NCBI GenBank assembly: GCA_965206015.1
Contig: CBDBIW010000015.1
Span: 124,001-188,000, forward strand
Reading direction: 5' to 3'
DNA from: JAJCYL01 sp965206015
Lineage (GTDB): Bacteria; Bacteroidota; Bacteroidia; Cytophagales; Cyclobacteriaceae
DNA length: 64,000 nt
Positions 44,820 to 53,408 of this stretch are shown piece by piece. Under the pieces are notes generated by a model that saw only the letters and a list, made by a program, of their open reading frames with translations, was not told the origin of the DNA and made no database searches. The position numbers and the translations under genes are program-made. The stretch's first letter is position 1. Each line of letters starts with the position of its first letter.

Positions 44820-45878
44820 ATGTTGATTACAGACCACAAGAAAATAGAATCATATTACCAAGCTTTATTAGACAGGAAACAAAATTTTGTGGGAATCTTT
44901 TTTGTTGGTGTAAAAACTACCGCTGTTTTTTGTATTGCAACATGCAGAGCAAGAAAACCCAAAAAAGAAAATGTTGAGTTTTTTACAACCTTTAAAGAAG
45001 CCTTAGATAATGGCTACAGGCCTTGCAAAGTTTGTAAGCCCACAGAAAATGCCAATCAAGCACCGGAACAGGTTGAAACTGCAATTCTATTGGTGAAAGA
45101 AAAGTCGAAAGATAAAATAACTGATTATGAATTAAGACAAAATGGGATTAGCCCGGAGGTTGTGCGTAGATGGTTTAAGAAAAATTATGGCTTGACTTTT
45201 CAAGCATACCAAAGAATGTACAGAATAAATAACGCCTTTCAAGAATTAAAACTAGGAAAAAACACGACAAACACGGCATTTGAAACAGGATATGAATCAT
45301 TAAGCGGATTTGGTTACACTTTTAAAAAACTTGTTGGGAAATCACCAAAACAGAGTATCGATAATAATCTAATACTTATAAACCGACTGACTACCCCATT
45401 AGGGCCAATGTTTATATGTGCAACTGAAAATGGAATTTGTTTGCTTGAATTTGTTGATAGAAGAATGCTCGAAACGGAATTAAAAGATTTACAAAAACTA
45501 TTAAACGCTAATATTATTTCAGGGGAGAATAAGTTCACTAAACAGGCAAAAAAGGAGGTTGCTGAATACTTCGATGGAAAAAGAAAAACTTTTGAGGTTA
45601 AGCTTGACACGCCCGGAACGGAGTTTCAAAACTTGATATGGGCAAACTTGAAAAAAATAGGATACGGAAAGACTTCCACATACCAACAACAGGCAGAAAG
45701 TATTAATAAGCCAAAAGGAGTAAGAGCAGTGGCCTCAGCAAACGGACATAACCGTATTGCAATTATTATTCCATGCCATCGTGTGATTGGAAAAGACGGG
45801 AAGATGACAGGTTACGGAGGTGGAATTGAACGAAAAAAATGGCTATTGGATCATGAACTAAAGTACACCAGCACATAA
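44820..45878 (+). CDS. ada: Bifunctional Ada protein (regulator and O6-methylguanine-DNA methyltransferase)
   Basis: 352 residues with all Ada parts. The N-terminal zinc domain has FCIATCRARKPKKENVEFF and RPCKVCKP, whose first Cys accepts methyl from phosphotriesters. An AraC-type helix-turn-helix follows (TNTAFETGYESLSGFGYTFK). The C-terminal methyltransferase has the active site IIIPCHRVIGKDGKMTGYGG. It repairs alkylated DNA and turns on its own regulon. Its TAA stop is formed inside the attC box GCACATAAC. A DNA-repair gene in a cassette is plausible but uncommon. Confidence 0.93.
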   Translation: MLITDHKKIESYYQALLDRKQNFVGIFFVGVKTTAVFCIATCRARKPKKENVEFFTTFKEALDNGYRPCKVCKPTENANQAPEQVETAILLVKEKSKDKITDYELRQNGISPEVVRRWFKKNYGLTFQAYQRMYRINNAFQELKLGKNTTNTAFETGYESLSGFGYTFKKLVGKSPKQSIDNNLILINRLTTPLGPMFICATENGICLLEFVDRRMLETELKDLQKLLNANIISGENKFTKQAKKEVAEYFDGKRKTFEVKLDTPGTEFQNLIWANLKKIGYGKTSTYQQQAESINKPKGVRAVASANGHNRIAIIIPCHRVIGKDGKMTGYGGGIERKKWLLDHELKYTST

Positions 45879-45992
45879 CAGACGCTAAAAATCCATAGGC
45901 TAACCGAGATACTTTCAAAGGTTTGTGGGATTAGATGCTTTATCGATATTTGCAGATGTCCAGCCAACGGATTTTAGCTGGACGTTACCTGC
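45871..45992 (+). repeat. attC-like site 4
   Basis: Begins GCACATAAC, the complement of the cassette start GTTATGTGC (43383). GCTAAAAATCC pairs with GGATTTTAGC; the inner region has a second partly paired arm. It ends TGGACGTTACCTGCC, with GTT at 45984 starting the next cassette. The first box overlaps the stop codon of ada. Confidence 0.85.
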
Positions 45993-46035
45993 CAGTAATG
46001 GCAAATATTGTACGTTAAACTAAAATTCAGTCATT

Positions 46036-46775
46036 ATGAAAAAGCTATTAATTATTTTACTCATTGCACTGATATCAAATCAGTTGTTTGCTCAAGAGAG
46101 GGTAAACGAACCCCTTCTAAGGAAAGTAGAGAAACCACTTTCTTCCATTTTATCACCGGAACATCAAAGCCATCTAAAAAGTCTCAAAGAGTCAGAAAGT
46201 TATCTTGGCGTGTCTGTGATAGCAATTAATCCTCTAGCTAAAATTCAGAATGGGGCTTCATTTACTATCGATTTACCAGGCCATGCAAATACAGCCATTT
46301 CGAGTACAACAATACTTGAACAGCGTTCGGAGTATGAAACAATCCTTCAAGGGATATTTATGCTACAGTAATTCATGAGCTTGCCCACGCTTCACATTGG
46401 CATATGGATCATGGTGACTTTAATGATACAGAAACTAAAGTCAAAGAATCATGGGCACGAGGGGTTCAGTGGGAACTAACAAGAATGATTTATCCTGACT
46501 ACAGGGGTGGTGCTACAATTCGTCCCGAATATACGCAAGTCGTAGTTGATTTACTGGATGAAAGAGCACCTTTAGATCGTTTTGGGAGACCAGAAAATAT
46601 CAATAATGGATCGGAGGATTTGACTGAAGATGATGTATCCGGATACACAATTCGTCAAATAGAAGATGCGTTAAATGGTCGAGAAAATTGGAATGATTGG
46701 AGAGATAACATACGAAACAGATACAATAATGGAACGGAAAATAACTTGGATGTACTATTTGCTCACTGGGATTAG
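46036..46775 (+). pseudogene. Chimeric, frameshifted secreted metalloprotease (copy 1)
   Basis: The first 107 residues from the ATG at 46036 (MKKLLIILLIALISNQLFAQ) are the same as in the 611-residue protease at 48674. At 46350 the sequence changes abruptly. The new text is out of frame with the signal peptide and reads DIYATVIHELAHASHWHMDH, with a zinc-binding HELAH motif, through GRENWNDWRDNIRNR to a stop at 46775. So two different protease genes were joined and the catalytic part is no longer linked to the secretion signal. The lipoprotein gene overlapping its end is intact. Confidence 0.75.
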
Positions 46776-47187
46776 TGTAATTCTAACATGTAGTTTTCTA
46801 TCTTGTAATGAACAAGTGGAATATAGATTAGTCGCAGAGTTTCAGTTTATAAATGAAACAGAAAGCACAATAGAATTTGAAATTTTCCATGAAAGTACGA
46901 CCGAAATTCAGTTAGCTGCTCAAGAGTCAACAGAAATATTTAGAGTTGAGGCTTCAGGGGGAAGCAAAACACCAAATATTGAAACTTGTTGCGAAGGAAT
47001 TTTAGATGATCTTTTAGGTTCTTCTGGTAAATTTTATCGGATTAATAGCACAGAATGCGTTTTACATGAAAACGAAAAATCTGATTTAATTAATAATTAT
47101 CAGTCTGAACAAATTTCTGAAAGGGTTTTTAGATATACTTATACCTTTAGGACAGAGGACTTTTTAGATGCAGAAAACTGTGAATAA
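46750..47187 (+). CDS. Lipoprotein of unknown function (copy 1)
   Basis: 145 residues. The ATG at 46750 gives MYYLLTGISVILTCSFLSCN, a lipoprotein signal with the lipobox LSC; an earlier in-frame ATG at 46675 would hide this signal. The mature part contains EFEIFHESTTEIQLAAQEST and a Cys pair (NIETCCEGIL), and looks like a beta-sandwich. It overlaps the 3' end of the protease remnant by 26 bp, as is usual for a partner gene. An identical copy follows at 48069. Confidence 0.7.
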   Translation: MYYLLTGISVILTCSFLSCNEQVEYRLVAEFQFINETESTIEFEIFHESTTEIQLAAQESTEIFRVEASGGSKTPNIETCCEGILDDLLGSSGKFYRINSTECVLHENEKSDLINNYQSEQISERVFRYTYTFRTEDFLDAENCE

Positions 47188-47188
47188 C

Positions 47189-47312
47189 TTTCACTAACAG
47201 ACAATAAAATGAATGCGCTTACTTTCTTCGTAGATAACCACTTTGCCACTAGAAAGGTCAGTGCTTTTATGAACTGGTGAGCGCACTCATTTTATCAAAG
47301 CCGTTACCTGCC
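47189..47312 (+). repeat. attC-like site 5
   Basis: Begins TTTCACTAAC. AATAAAATGAATGCGCTTAC pairs with GTGAGCGCACTCATTTTATC, ending AAAGCCGTTACCTG. The first box does not match the cassette start GTTACCTGCC, so this cassette was probably built by recombination between two different cassettes, in line with the chimeric protease. Confidence 0.85.
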
Positions 47313-47354
47313 AGTAATGGCAAATATTGTACGTTAAACTAAAATTCAGTCATT

Positions 47355-48094
47355 ATGAAAAAGCTATTAATTATTTTACTCATTGCACTGATATCAAATC
47401 AGTTGTTTGCTCAAGAGAGGGTAAACGAACCCCTTCTAAGGAAAGTAGAGAAACCACTTTCTTCCATTTTATCACCGGAACATCAAAGCCATCTAAAAAG
47501 TCTCAAAGAGTCAGAAAGTTATCTTGGCGTGTCTGTGATAGCAATTAATTCTCTAGCTAAAATTCAGAATGGGGCTTCATTTACTATCGATTTACCAGGC
47601 CATGCAAATACAGCCATTTCGAGTACAACAATACTTGAACAGCGTTCGGAGTATGAAACAATCCTTCAAGGGATATTTATGCTACAGTAATTCATGAGCT
47701 TGCCCACGCTTCACATTGGCATATGGATCATGGTGACTTTAATGATACAGAAACTAAAGTCAAAGAATCATGGGCACGAGGGGTTCAGTGGGAACTAACA
47801 AGAATGATTTATCCTGACTACAGGGGTGGTGCTACAATTCGTCCCGAATATACGCAAGTCGTAGTTGATTTACTGGATGAAAGAGCACCTTTAGATCGTT
47901 TTGGGAGACCAGAAAATATCAATAATGGATCGGAGGATTTGACTGAAGATGATGTATCCGGATACACAATTCGTCAAATAGAAGATGCGTTAAATGGTCG
48001 AGAAAATTGGAATGATTGGAGAGATAACATACGAAACAGATACAATAATGGAACGGAAAATAACTTGGATGTACTATTTGCTCACTGGGATTAG
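47355..48094 (+). pseudogene. Chimeric, frameshifted secreted metalloprotease (copy 2)
   Basis: Second unit of the tandem duplication, with the same junction and frameshift as the copy at 46036: signal-peptide frame to about 47680, then the out-of-frame HELAHASHW half. The only amino-acid difference seen is Ser for Pro in VIAINSLAKI. The frameshift therefore predates the duplication. Confidence 0.75.
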
Positions 48095-48506
48095 TGTAAT
48101 TCTAACATGTAGTTTTCTATCTTGTAATGAACAAGTGGAATATAGATTAGTCGCAGAGTTTCAGTTTATAAATGAAACAGAAAGCACAATAGAATTTGAA
48201 ATTTTCCATGAAAGTACGACCGAAATTCAGTTAGCTGCTCAAGAGTCAACAGAAATATTTAGAGTTGAGGCTTCAGGGGGAAGCAAAACACCAAATATTG
48301 AAACTTGTTGCGAAGGAATTTTAGATGATCTTTTAGGTTCTTCTGGTAAATTTTATCGGATTAATAGCACAGAATGCGTTTTACATGAAAACGAAAAATC
48401 TGATTTAATTAATAATTATCAGTCTGAACAAATTTCTGAAAGGGTTTTTAGATATACTTATACCTTTAGGACAGAGGACTTTTTAGATGCAGAAAACTGT
48501 GAATAA
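48069..48506 (+). CDS. Lipoprotein of unknown function (copy 2)
   Basis: Identical in sequence to the lipoprotein at 46750, with the same overlapping position after the protease remnant. The gene is intact in both duplicates, whereas the upstream protease is broken in both. Confidence 0.7.
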   Translation: MYYLLTGISVILTCSFLSCNEQVEYRLVAEFQFINETESTIEFEIFHESTTEIQLAAQESTEIFRVEASGGSKTPNIETCCEGILDDLLGSSGKFYRINSTECVLHENEKSDLINNYQSEQISERVFRYTYTFRTEDFLDAENCE

Positions 48507-48507
48507 C

Positions 48508-48631
48508 TTTCACTAACAGACAATAAAATGAATGCGCTTACTTTCTTCGTAGATAACCACTTTGCCACTAGAAAGGTCAGTGCTTTTATGAACTGGTGAG
48601 CGCACTCATTTTATCAAAGCCGTTACCTGCC
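48508..48631 (+). repeat. attC-like site 6
   Basis: Same sequence as site 5, displaced by 1,319 bp, with one change just after the GTT (CAGTCATGG for CAGTAATGG). It ends at the GTT at 48622 that opens the full-length protease cassette. Confidence 0.85.
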
Positions 48632-48673
48632 AGTCATGGCAAATATTGTACGTTAAACTAAAATTCAGTCATT

Positions 48674-50509
48674 ATGAAAAAGCTATTAATTATTTTACTC
48701 ATTGCACTGATATCAAATCAGTTGTTTGCTCAAGAGAGGGTAAACGAACCCCTTCTAAGGAAAGTAGAGAAACCACTTTCTTCCATTTTATCACCGGAAC
48801 ATCAAAGCCATCTAAAAAGTCTCAAAGAGTCAGAAAGTTATCTTGGTGTGTCTGTGATAGCAATTAATCCTCTAGCTAAAATTCAGAATGGGGCTTCATT
48901 TACTATCGATTTACCAGGCCATGCAAATACAGCCATTTCGAGTACAACAATACTTGAACAGCGTTCGGAGTATGAAACAATCCTTCAAGGGGAAGTTGAT
49001 GGTGGAGAGGTGTTACTGATCCAAGAAAATGGCCGAACATATGGGCAAATCAGACAAAATGAACATGTTTTTGAAATCCAATCTTTAGATAATGGATATG
49101 CTACATTTCTAGAGTACAACATGCCATATCTCAATCAAATGGATTGTGCGGTAGAGGATGATTCTTCGTATGTCCATCATTCCTCTTATGACCAAAAAGA
49201 TGAGTCTGGGGGTACATCCGCAAGAACATCAGGAGCAAGCCCTTTGATAAGGGTATTGGTGCTTTTTACCCCAGATGCCCGGGCAACTGGCATGAACATG
49301 AACAATCTGGCTAATATGGCCAGAGGCCAATGGCTGACGGCTCAATCCAATAGTGCAGTACAGTCTACCCTGCAAATAGCTGCTGTTCAGGAACTGAATT
49401 TTGTTGAAAATATCAACGATCAGGATATTTTCGAGGATAGAGAAAATTTAGTAAATAATATTCAAGCCCAACAGTGGCGAGATCAATTTGAAGCAGACGT
49501 TGTGATTTTACTTACAAATGGAAACTACCCAGGGATTGGCGGTGTGGTAGCAGATATTGGCCCAAATGAAGGCAGAGCCTATGGTATCGTACAAGTAGCC
49601 AATGCTACCGCCACTTTTACTTTCATTCATGAAGTGGGGCATTTATTTGGAGCGCGCCATCAAATAGCGGCAGACCCAACTCCAGGTGATGCGCATGGGC
49701 ATGACTGGCAACGAACAACAGGCCGATGGTTTTGGCAAAAGACAAATCGATATGGTTCTATTATGCGAACCCAACAGTCGGGTAGAACCAGAGTAACTCA
49801 TTTTTCTAACCCCTTTCGAACACATCAGGGTCGGGCTACCGGTGTTAACGGCACTTCCCATAATGCCAGAGTAATCAATACGAATGGTCGAATAGTTTGT
49901 GATTTTAGAATTAATCCTCCTGCAGTTAATATTTACGGCACAGGATTGGCCAATGGTGGTGATCGACTCACATTTACTTCTTCTGTATCTCAAGGTAGAA
50001 CCCCCTATACCTACCGCTGGCAAGCGGATATAGGCAGAGTCTATACAGCAAGCAGGTCGTCTTCTTTGTCCATAACAATGCCTCAAAATGATGATTTGGA
50101 ACTGAGACTGACTGTCACTGATGCCGATGGCAGGGTCAACACAGATACTCACTTTACTCGCAACAGTTTCCTGAATGGGGGAGGATGTACGATTTGCCCA
50201 GATAGCAGTTTGTTTGATACTGTAGGTGAAGAAGATATTCTAAGTGAGGAACTACCTTCTGAAATGTTAGTGTATCCTAACCCAACAGTGAATGAGCTTC
50301 AGATCATCTTAGGAAATGATTATGAGTCTTATAGAAAATGGCAAATTGTAGATTTGCAAGGAAAAGTAGTATTGGAAGCTTTGATAGATGGAGATCAAGC
50401 TGAAAGTAGACTAATCAGTATAAATATCCAGAGACTTTCGGCTACCACTTATATTTTAAACTTGTTGGGCACAGGTGAGTCTCATTCAGTAAGGTTTATT
50501 AAAGATTAG
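48674..50509 (+). CDS. Secreted zinc metalloprotease with type IX secretion C-terminal domain
   Basis: 611 residues. A signal peptide (LLIILLIALISNQLFAQ) is followed by a propeptide-like region of about 170 residues. The catalytic domain has FTFIHEVGHLFGARHQIAAD, an HExxHxxGxxH reprolysin/metzincin motif, and RYGSIMRTQQSGRTRVTHFS, the Met-turn region. A PKD/Ig-like domain follows (TFTSSVSQGRTPYTYRWQAD). The end (LVYPNPTVNELQIILGND, then IRFIKD-like VRFIKD) is a T9SS sorting domain. It should be exported across the outer membrane and perhaps surface-attached. A lipoprotein gene follows 4 bp later. Confidence 0.9.
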   Translation: MKKLLIILLIALISNQLFAQERVNEPLLRKVEKPLSSILSPEHQSHLKSLKESESYLGVSVIAINPLAKIQNGASFTIDLPGHANTAISSTTILEQRSEYETILQGEVDGGEVLLIQENGRTYGQIRQNEHVFEIQSLDNGYATFLEYNMPYLNQMDCAVEDDSSYVHHSSYDQKDESGGTSARTSGASPLIRVLVLFTPDARATGMNMNNLANMARGQWLTAQSNSAVQSTLQIAAVQELNFVENINDQDIFEDRENLVNNIQAQQWRDQFEADVVILLTNGNYPGIGGVVADIGPNEGRAYGIVQVANATATFTFIHEVGHLFGARHQIAADPTPGDAHGHDWQRTTGRWFWQKTNRYGSIMRTQQSGRTRVTHFSNPFRTHQGRATGVNGTSHNARVINTNGRIVCDFRINPPAVNIYGTGLANGGDRLTFTSSVSQGRTPYTYRWQADIGRVYTASRSSSLSITMPQNDDLELRLTVTDADGRVNTDTHFTRNSFLNGGGCTICPDSSLFDTVGEEDILSEELPSEMLVYPNPTVNELQIILGNDYESYRKWQIVDLQGKVVLEALIDGDQAESRLISINIQRLSATTYILNLLGTGESHSVRFIKD

Positions 50510-50513
50510 CAAG

Positions 50514-51077
50514 ATGGTAAAGCTATTTCCCATTTGTATTGGCTTGTTTTTCATGACAAGTTGCAAAGACGATCCGATTTCAGAGCCAAGTCCTATTATA
50601 ATAGGCGAAGCGACGGCACTAAAAAATGGTGAATCTTGGTTGGGCGAAGTAATACAATTCCAAGAATCGAATACGGCAATGGATAAATTTGTACTTAGAA
50701 TTTATGTGTATAATACTCAAGGGTTTTTGAGAGAAAACTTTAGTATCAAAAGATTAGATAGGAGTTTCAATGTCCAAGAAATAAATATTCTAGATATTTC
50801 TACTAATTCTGATAACACAGGAGTTTCCGCTAATTATACAACTATAATTGACGATGGAGATGTTGTGGGAGATGATTACGGTTTGGATACGCTGGCTACG
50901 GATAACTTCATACAAATTACTGATGTAGATACAGCAGCTATGGAGATCAGTGGGATATTCAATGTGTCATTTATCTTAGAGAGGAAAGGGAATGGAACAC
51001 CAGAAAACCCACCCCTGAACATTCGATTTACCGAAGGCCAGTTCACCACTAAAGTAGAACAGGAATGGTTCGAATAA
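50514..51077 (+). CDS. Lipoprotein of unknown function paired with the metalloprotease
   Basis: 187 residues. MVKLFPICIGLFFMTSCKDD is a lipoprotein signal (lipobox TSC). The mature part has GEATALKNGESWLGEVIQF near its start, a pattern seen in Bacteroidota lipoproteins of the DUF6252 kind, and ends PLNIRFTEGQFTTKVEQEWF. It is a paralogue of the gene at 51556: the C-terminal 70 residues are almost identical, the rest diverged. It follows the protease by 4 bp. A protease-inhibitor or self-protection role is conceivable from the pairing but not shown. Confidence 0.7.
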   Translation: MVKLFPICIGLFFMTSCKDDPISEPSPIIIGEATALKNGESWLGEVIQFQESNTAMDKFVLRIYVYNTQGFLRENFSIKRLDRSFNVQEINILDISTNSDNTGVSANYTTIIDDGDVVGDDYGLDTLATDNFIQITDVDTAAMEISGIFNVSFILERKGNGTPENPPLNIRFTEGQFTTKVEQEWFE

Positions 51078-51079
51078 CC

Positions 51080-51180
51080 GGCAGGTAACAAACGATATAG
51101 AGAATGGTGGGCGGAGATCAAGTGCTAAAATTCAAAGAACATGTCAGCCCACCACTCTCCATATCAAGACGTTACCTGCC
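51080..51180 (+). repeat. attC-like site 7
   Basis: Begins GGCAGGTAAC, the exact complement of the cassette start GTTACCTGCC (48622). CGATATAGAGAATGGTGGGC pairs with GCCCACCACTCTCCATATC, ending AAGACGTTACCTGCC. About 100 bp. GTT at 51171 begins the next cassette, which has the same first bases. Confidence 0.92.
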
Positions 51181-51222
51181 ATTAATGGCAAATATTGTAC
51201 GTTAAACTAAAATTCAATCATT

Positions 51223-51546
51223 ATGAAAAAGCTATTAATTATTTTACTCATTGCACTGATATCAATTCAGTTGTTTGCTCAAGAGAGGGTTGACGAACCA
51301 CTTCTAAGGAAAGTAGAGAAACCACTTTCTTCCATTTTATCATTACAGATCATCTTGGGAAATGATTATGATTCTTACAACAAATGGCAGATTGTGGATT
51401 TGCAAGGGAAAGTAATATTGGAAGCACCAATAGATAAAATCGAAAGCAGGCAAATAGATATAGATATCAAAAATCTGTCAACATCTACGTATATATTACA
51501 TTTATTAGGTGAAGAGGAGATGTCTATTAGATTCGTTAAGAATTAA
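51223..51546 (+). pseudogene. Internally deleted protease: signal peptide joined to T9SS tail
   Basis: 107 residues. The first 40 (MKKLLIILLIALISIQLFAQ and following) match the N-terminus of the protease at 48674. The remainder (LQIILGNDYDSYNKWQIVDL to SIRFVKN) matches its C-terminal sorting domain. Everything between, including the catalytic domain, is missing, and the join is in frame. The product could still be exported but would have no protease activity. The downstream lipoprotein gene is intact. Confidence 0.8.
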
Positions 51547-51555
51547 CATTGATAG

Positions 51556-52107
51556 ATGATGAAGTTAGAACTGTTGTTATTGATGCCTCTCCTATTTCTA
51601 TTTGAAAGTTGTAAGGAAGATTCCCCTCAAGATTTAAGATCTGAAATAAGACAAATCTATAGCGGAGATGCCACATCTATCAAAAATGGAGAAAATTGGA
51701 GTGCATGGGTGAGGCTTCAGGGTGATGTTAATGGGAATATTCTAATAAATGGTCAATTTAATTTGGTTATAGATGTTTTCAATGATCAAGGGTTTTGGCG
51801 GGAAAGTCTAGGTATTTCCAAAGTTAATAGAATTAAAACTTCCCAAATCATCTCATCAGCGGACTACTATACGCTGATAGATGACGGAGATGTCGCAGGT
51901 GATGATTACGGTTTGGATACGCTTGCTACTAATAATTTTATACAAATTACTGATGTAGATACGGTAGCTATGGAGATCAGTGGTATATTCAATGTGTCAT
52001 TTATCTTAGAGAGGAAAGGGAATGGAACACCAGAAAACCCACCCCTGAACATTCGATTTACCGAAGGCCAGTTCACCACTAAAGTAGAACAGGAATGGTT
52101 CGAATAA
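51556..52107 (+). CDS. Lipoprotein paralogue paired with the deleted protease
   Basis: 183 residues. MMKLELLLLMPLLFLFESCK is a lipoprotein signal with the lipobox ESC. SGDATSIKNGENWSAWVRLQ parallels the sequence near the start of the paralogue at 50514, and the last 70 residues (YGLDTLATNNFIQITDVD onward) are nearly identical to it, down to the DNA of the following attC. A second ATG three bases in is also possible. Function unknown; it is retained although its protease partner has lost its catalytic domain. Confidence 0.7.
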   Translation: MMKLELLLLMPLLFLFESCKEDSPQDLRSEIRQIYSGDATSIKNGENWSAWVRLQGDVNGNILINGQFNLVIDVFNDQGFWRESLGISKVNRIKTSQIISSADYYTLIDDGDVAGDDYGLDTLATNNFIQITDVDTVAMEISGIFNVSFILERKGNGTPENPPLNIRFTEGQFTTKVEQEWFE

Positions 52108-52109
52108 CC

Positions 52110-52209
52110 GGCAGGTAACAAACGATATAGAGAATGGTGGGCGGAGATCAAGTGCTAAAATTCAAAGAACATGTCAGCCCACCACTCTCCATATCTGGAC
52201 GTTATGGGC
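52110..52209 (+). repeat. attC-like site 8
   Basis: Same sequence as site 7 over nearly its whole length, beginning GGCAGGTAAC (complement of its cassette start at 51171), but the right end reads ATATCTGGACGTTATGGGC. The GTT at 52201 starts a cassette of the structured-leader type. Confidence 0.92.
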
Positions 52210-52370
52210 AATGACCGTAGCGGTTCAGTAGGTAAAGCCAGCCACTTTTTGGTGCCAACGAACTTAAAACCTGACCGAATCCCTCATACGAAACATGTCT
52301 ATAGCGGGAGAAGCAATCGACCTGACTACTCCCGAAAACAAGGTAAGGCTGAACAATAATTTATTAAGAA
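52201..52370 (+). ncRNA. Conserved structured leader, copy 2
   Basis: Starts at the cassette boundary (GTTATGGGCAATGACCG) and runs to just before the ATG at 52376. Stems: GCGGTTC with a GACCGAATCC-type partner, a CCA/TGG inner hairpin, and CGGGAG paired with CTCCCG. In copies 1 and 3 the last pair is CTCCTG, a G-U variant of the same stem. It contains a frame from 52295 that joins the gene, but that is unlikely to be translated because the signal peptide begins at 52376. Confidence 0.6.
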
Positions 52371-52375
52371 CTAAA

Positions 52376-53197
52376 ATGAAAAAGCTATTTTTAACATTGT
52401 CACTGGTAGCAGCATCTTCTTTTCTTTACAAGTGTACGCAAGTGGAATATGTGGAAACACCGAGAGTAGAACCTGTATTTTCCGAACAGGCTCAGGAATG
52501 GGGAGAGTTATTTGCTGTAACGTTAACAAACACAGCAAAGCAGATTAAACACAATAAAATATCTTGGAGCGACCAAAATTCGGTATTGGACATCTCAAAA
52601 AAAGAGGCACTAAAAACATTTCATCAAAAAGGGCTTCAAATCAGAGTCAGTGAATTAGAACTTGCAAATGCAAGAGTAGTAGAGAATTTGAAAACTCCAT
52701 CTCTCGATGAGTTGATTCGCTCAAATGATTATGATATTACTTCTTCTCAAAAGAAGATTCTCAAAAGGATAGATAAGGCAATTGTTGAAAGTAAGTCTTA
52801 CCTTGAATTTTCAAATAGCTTGGCTACAATAAACAATGAAATTCCATCTCTTGTGCCAACAGAAGAACAAGAATATCTCTTCAAAATTACATCTACAATA
52901 CACTTTGGTCTTGAGTCTATTCACGAATTAGTGAAACAGACTGTTTTATCAGGAACACCTGAGATGGGAGGAATAACCTTGGCTCATCTGAACTTAGGGT
53001 TTCAAGTTGCGCAAGCAGAATCTGGGGGTGGAAGTTTTTGGGGCTGTGCTGCTGGAATTGCAGGTGCACTGGCTGTTGGAACAGCTATTGTAGGGGCAGT
53101 TATTAATCCCCCTTTATGGGTTTTAGTAGCATCAGATTGGTATTTAATAGCTGGCGCAGGATCGGCAAGTGCTGTTGCTATATACGAAAATTGCTAA
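52376..53197 (+). CDS. Secreted protein with hydrophobic Gly/Ala/Cys C-terminus (bacteriocin-like precursor, copy 2)
   Basis: 273 residues. MKKLFLTLSLVAASSFLYKC is a lipoprotein-type signal ending in Cys and nearly the same as that of the gene at 63560. A long helical region follows (residues about 30-190). The last 55 residues are hydrophobic, rich in Gly and Ala (ESGGGSFWGCAAGIAGALAV, GTAIVGAVINPPLWVLVA) and end ENC. This is the intact member of the set. A 68-residue membrane protein starts 4 bp later. No family is recognised; a pore-forming or antimicrobial C-terminal peptide is a hypothesis. Confidence 0.6.
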   Translation: MKKLFLTLSLVAASSFLYKCTQVEYVETPRVEPVFSEQAQEWGELFAVTLTNTAKQIKHNKISWSDQNSVLDISKKEALKTFHQKGLQIRVSELELANARVVENLKTPSLDELIRSNDYDITSSQKKILKRIDKAIVESKSYLEFSNSLATINNEIPSLVPTEEQEYLFKITSTIHFGLESIHELVKQTVLSGTPEMGGITLAHLNLGFQVAQAESGGGSFWGCAAGIAGALAVGTAIVGAVINPPLWVLVASDWYLIAGAGSASAVAIYENC

Positions 53198-53201
53198 TCT
53201 T

Positions 53202-53408
53202 ATGGGATACAAGAAAATAACTTTTGGCATTCCGTCCGTGATATTTCTAATGGTTTTAGTATTGCTTTTGGGAATGAACCTGTTACTTATTATTCAATCC
53301 CTAATTGAGAATAGCAAATTTGGTTCTTATGGCTATTCAGCTATAACCTTTGTATTACTCATTGTTATGATATTTAAATCAAATTTAAGAAGTCAAAAAA
53401 GCCCATAA
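53202..53408 (+). CDS. Small two-helix membrane protein (possible immunity protein, copy 2)
   Basis: 68 residues: MGYKKITFGIPSVIFLMVLV runs into one long helix, then a short loop (SLIENSKFGSYGY), a second helix (SAITFVLLIVMIF) and a basic tail. It starts 4 bp after the precursor gene. Its stop codon TAA is formed by the attC box GCCCATAAC, so the gene ends exactly at the cassette's end. Unrelated in sequence to the proteins at 38139 and 54530 but alike in topology and place. Confidence 0.6.
   Translation: MGYKKITFGIPSVIFLMVLVLLLGMNLLLIIQSLIENSKFGSYGYSAITFVLLIVMIFKSNLRSQKSP

Larger units (their letters stand above)
45984..48621 (+). repeat. 1,319-bp cassette present twice in tandem
   Basis: 45984-47302 and 47303-48621 are essentially identical; I noticed only one difference in the coding part (Pro to Ser in the signal-peptide frame at about 47550) and one near 48635 in the next unit. 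Each unit begins GTTACCTGCC and ends at the attC boundary, so the breakpoints are precisely cassette junctions. The following cassette (48622) shares the first 370 bp as well. Confidence 0.93.

Noticed and set aside
46008..46229. 73-residue + frame found three times (46008, 47327, 48646)
   Set aside because: It overlaps the signal-peptide frame of the protease in another phase; its repetition is explained by the cassette duplication.
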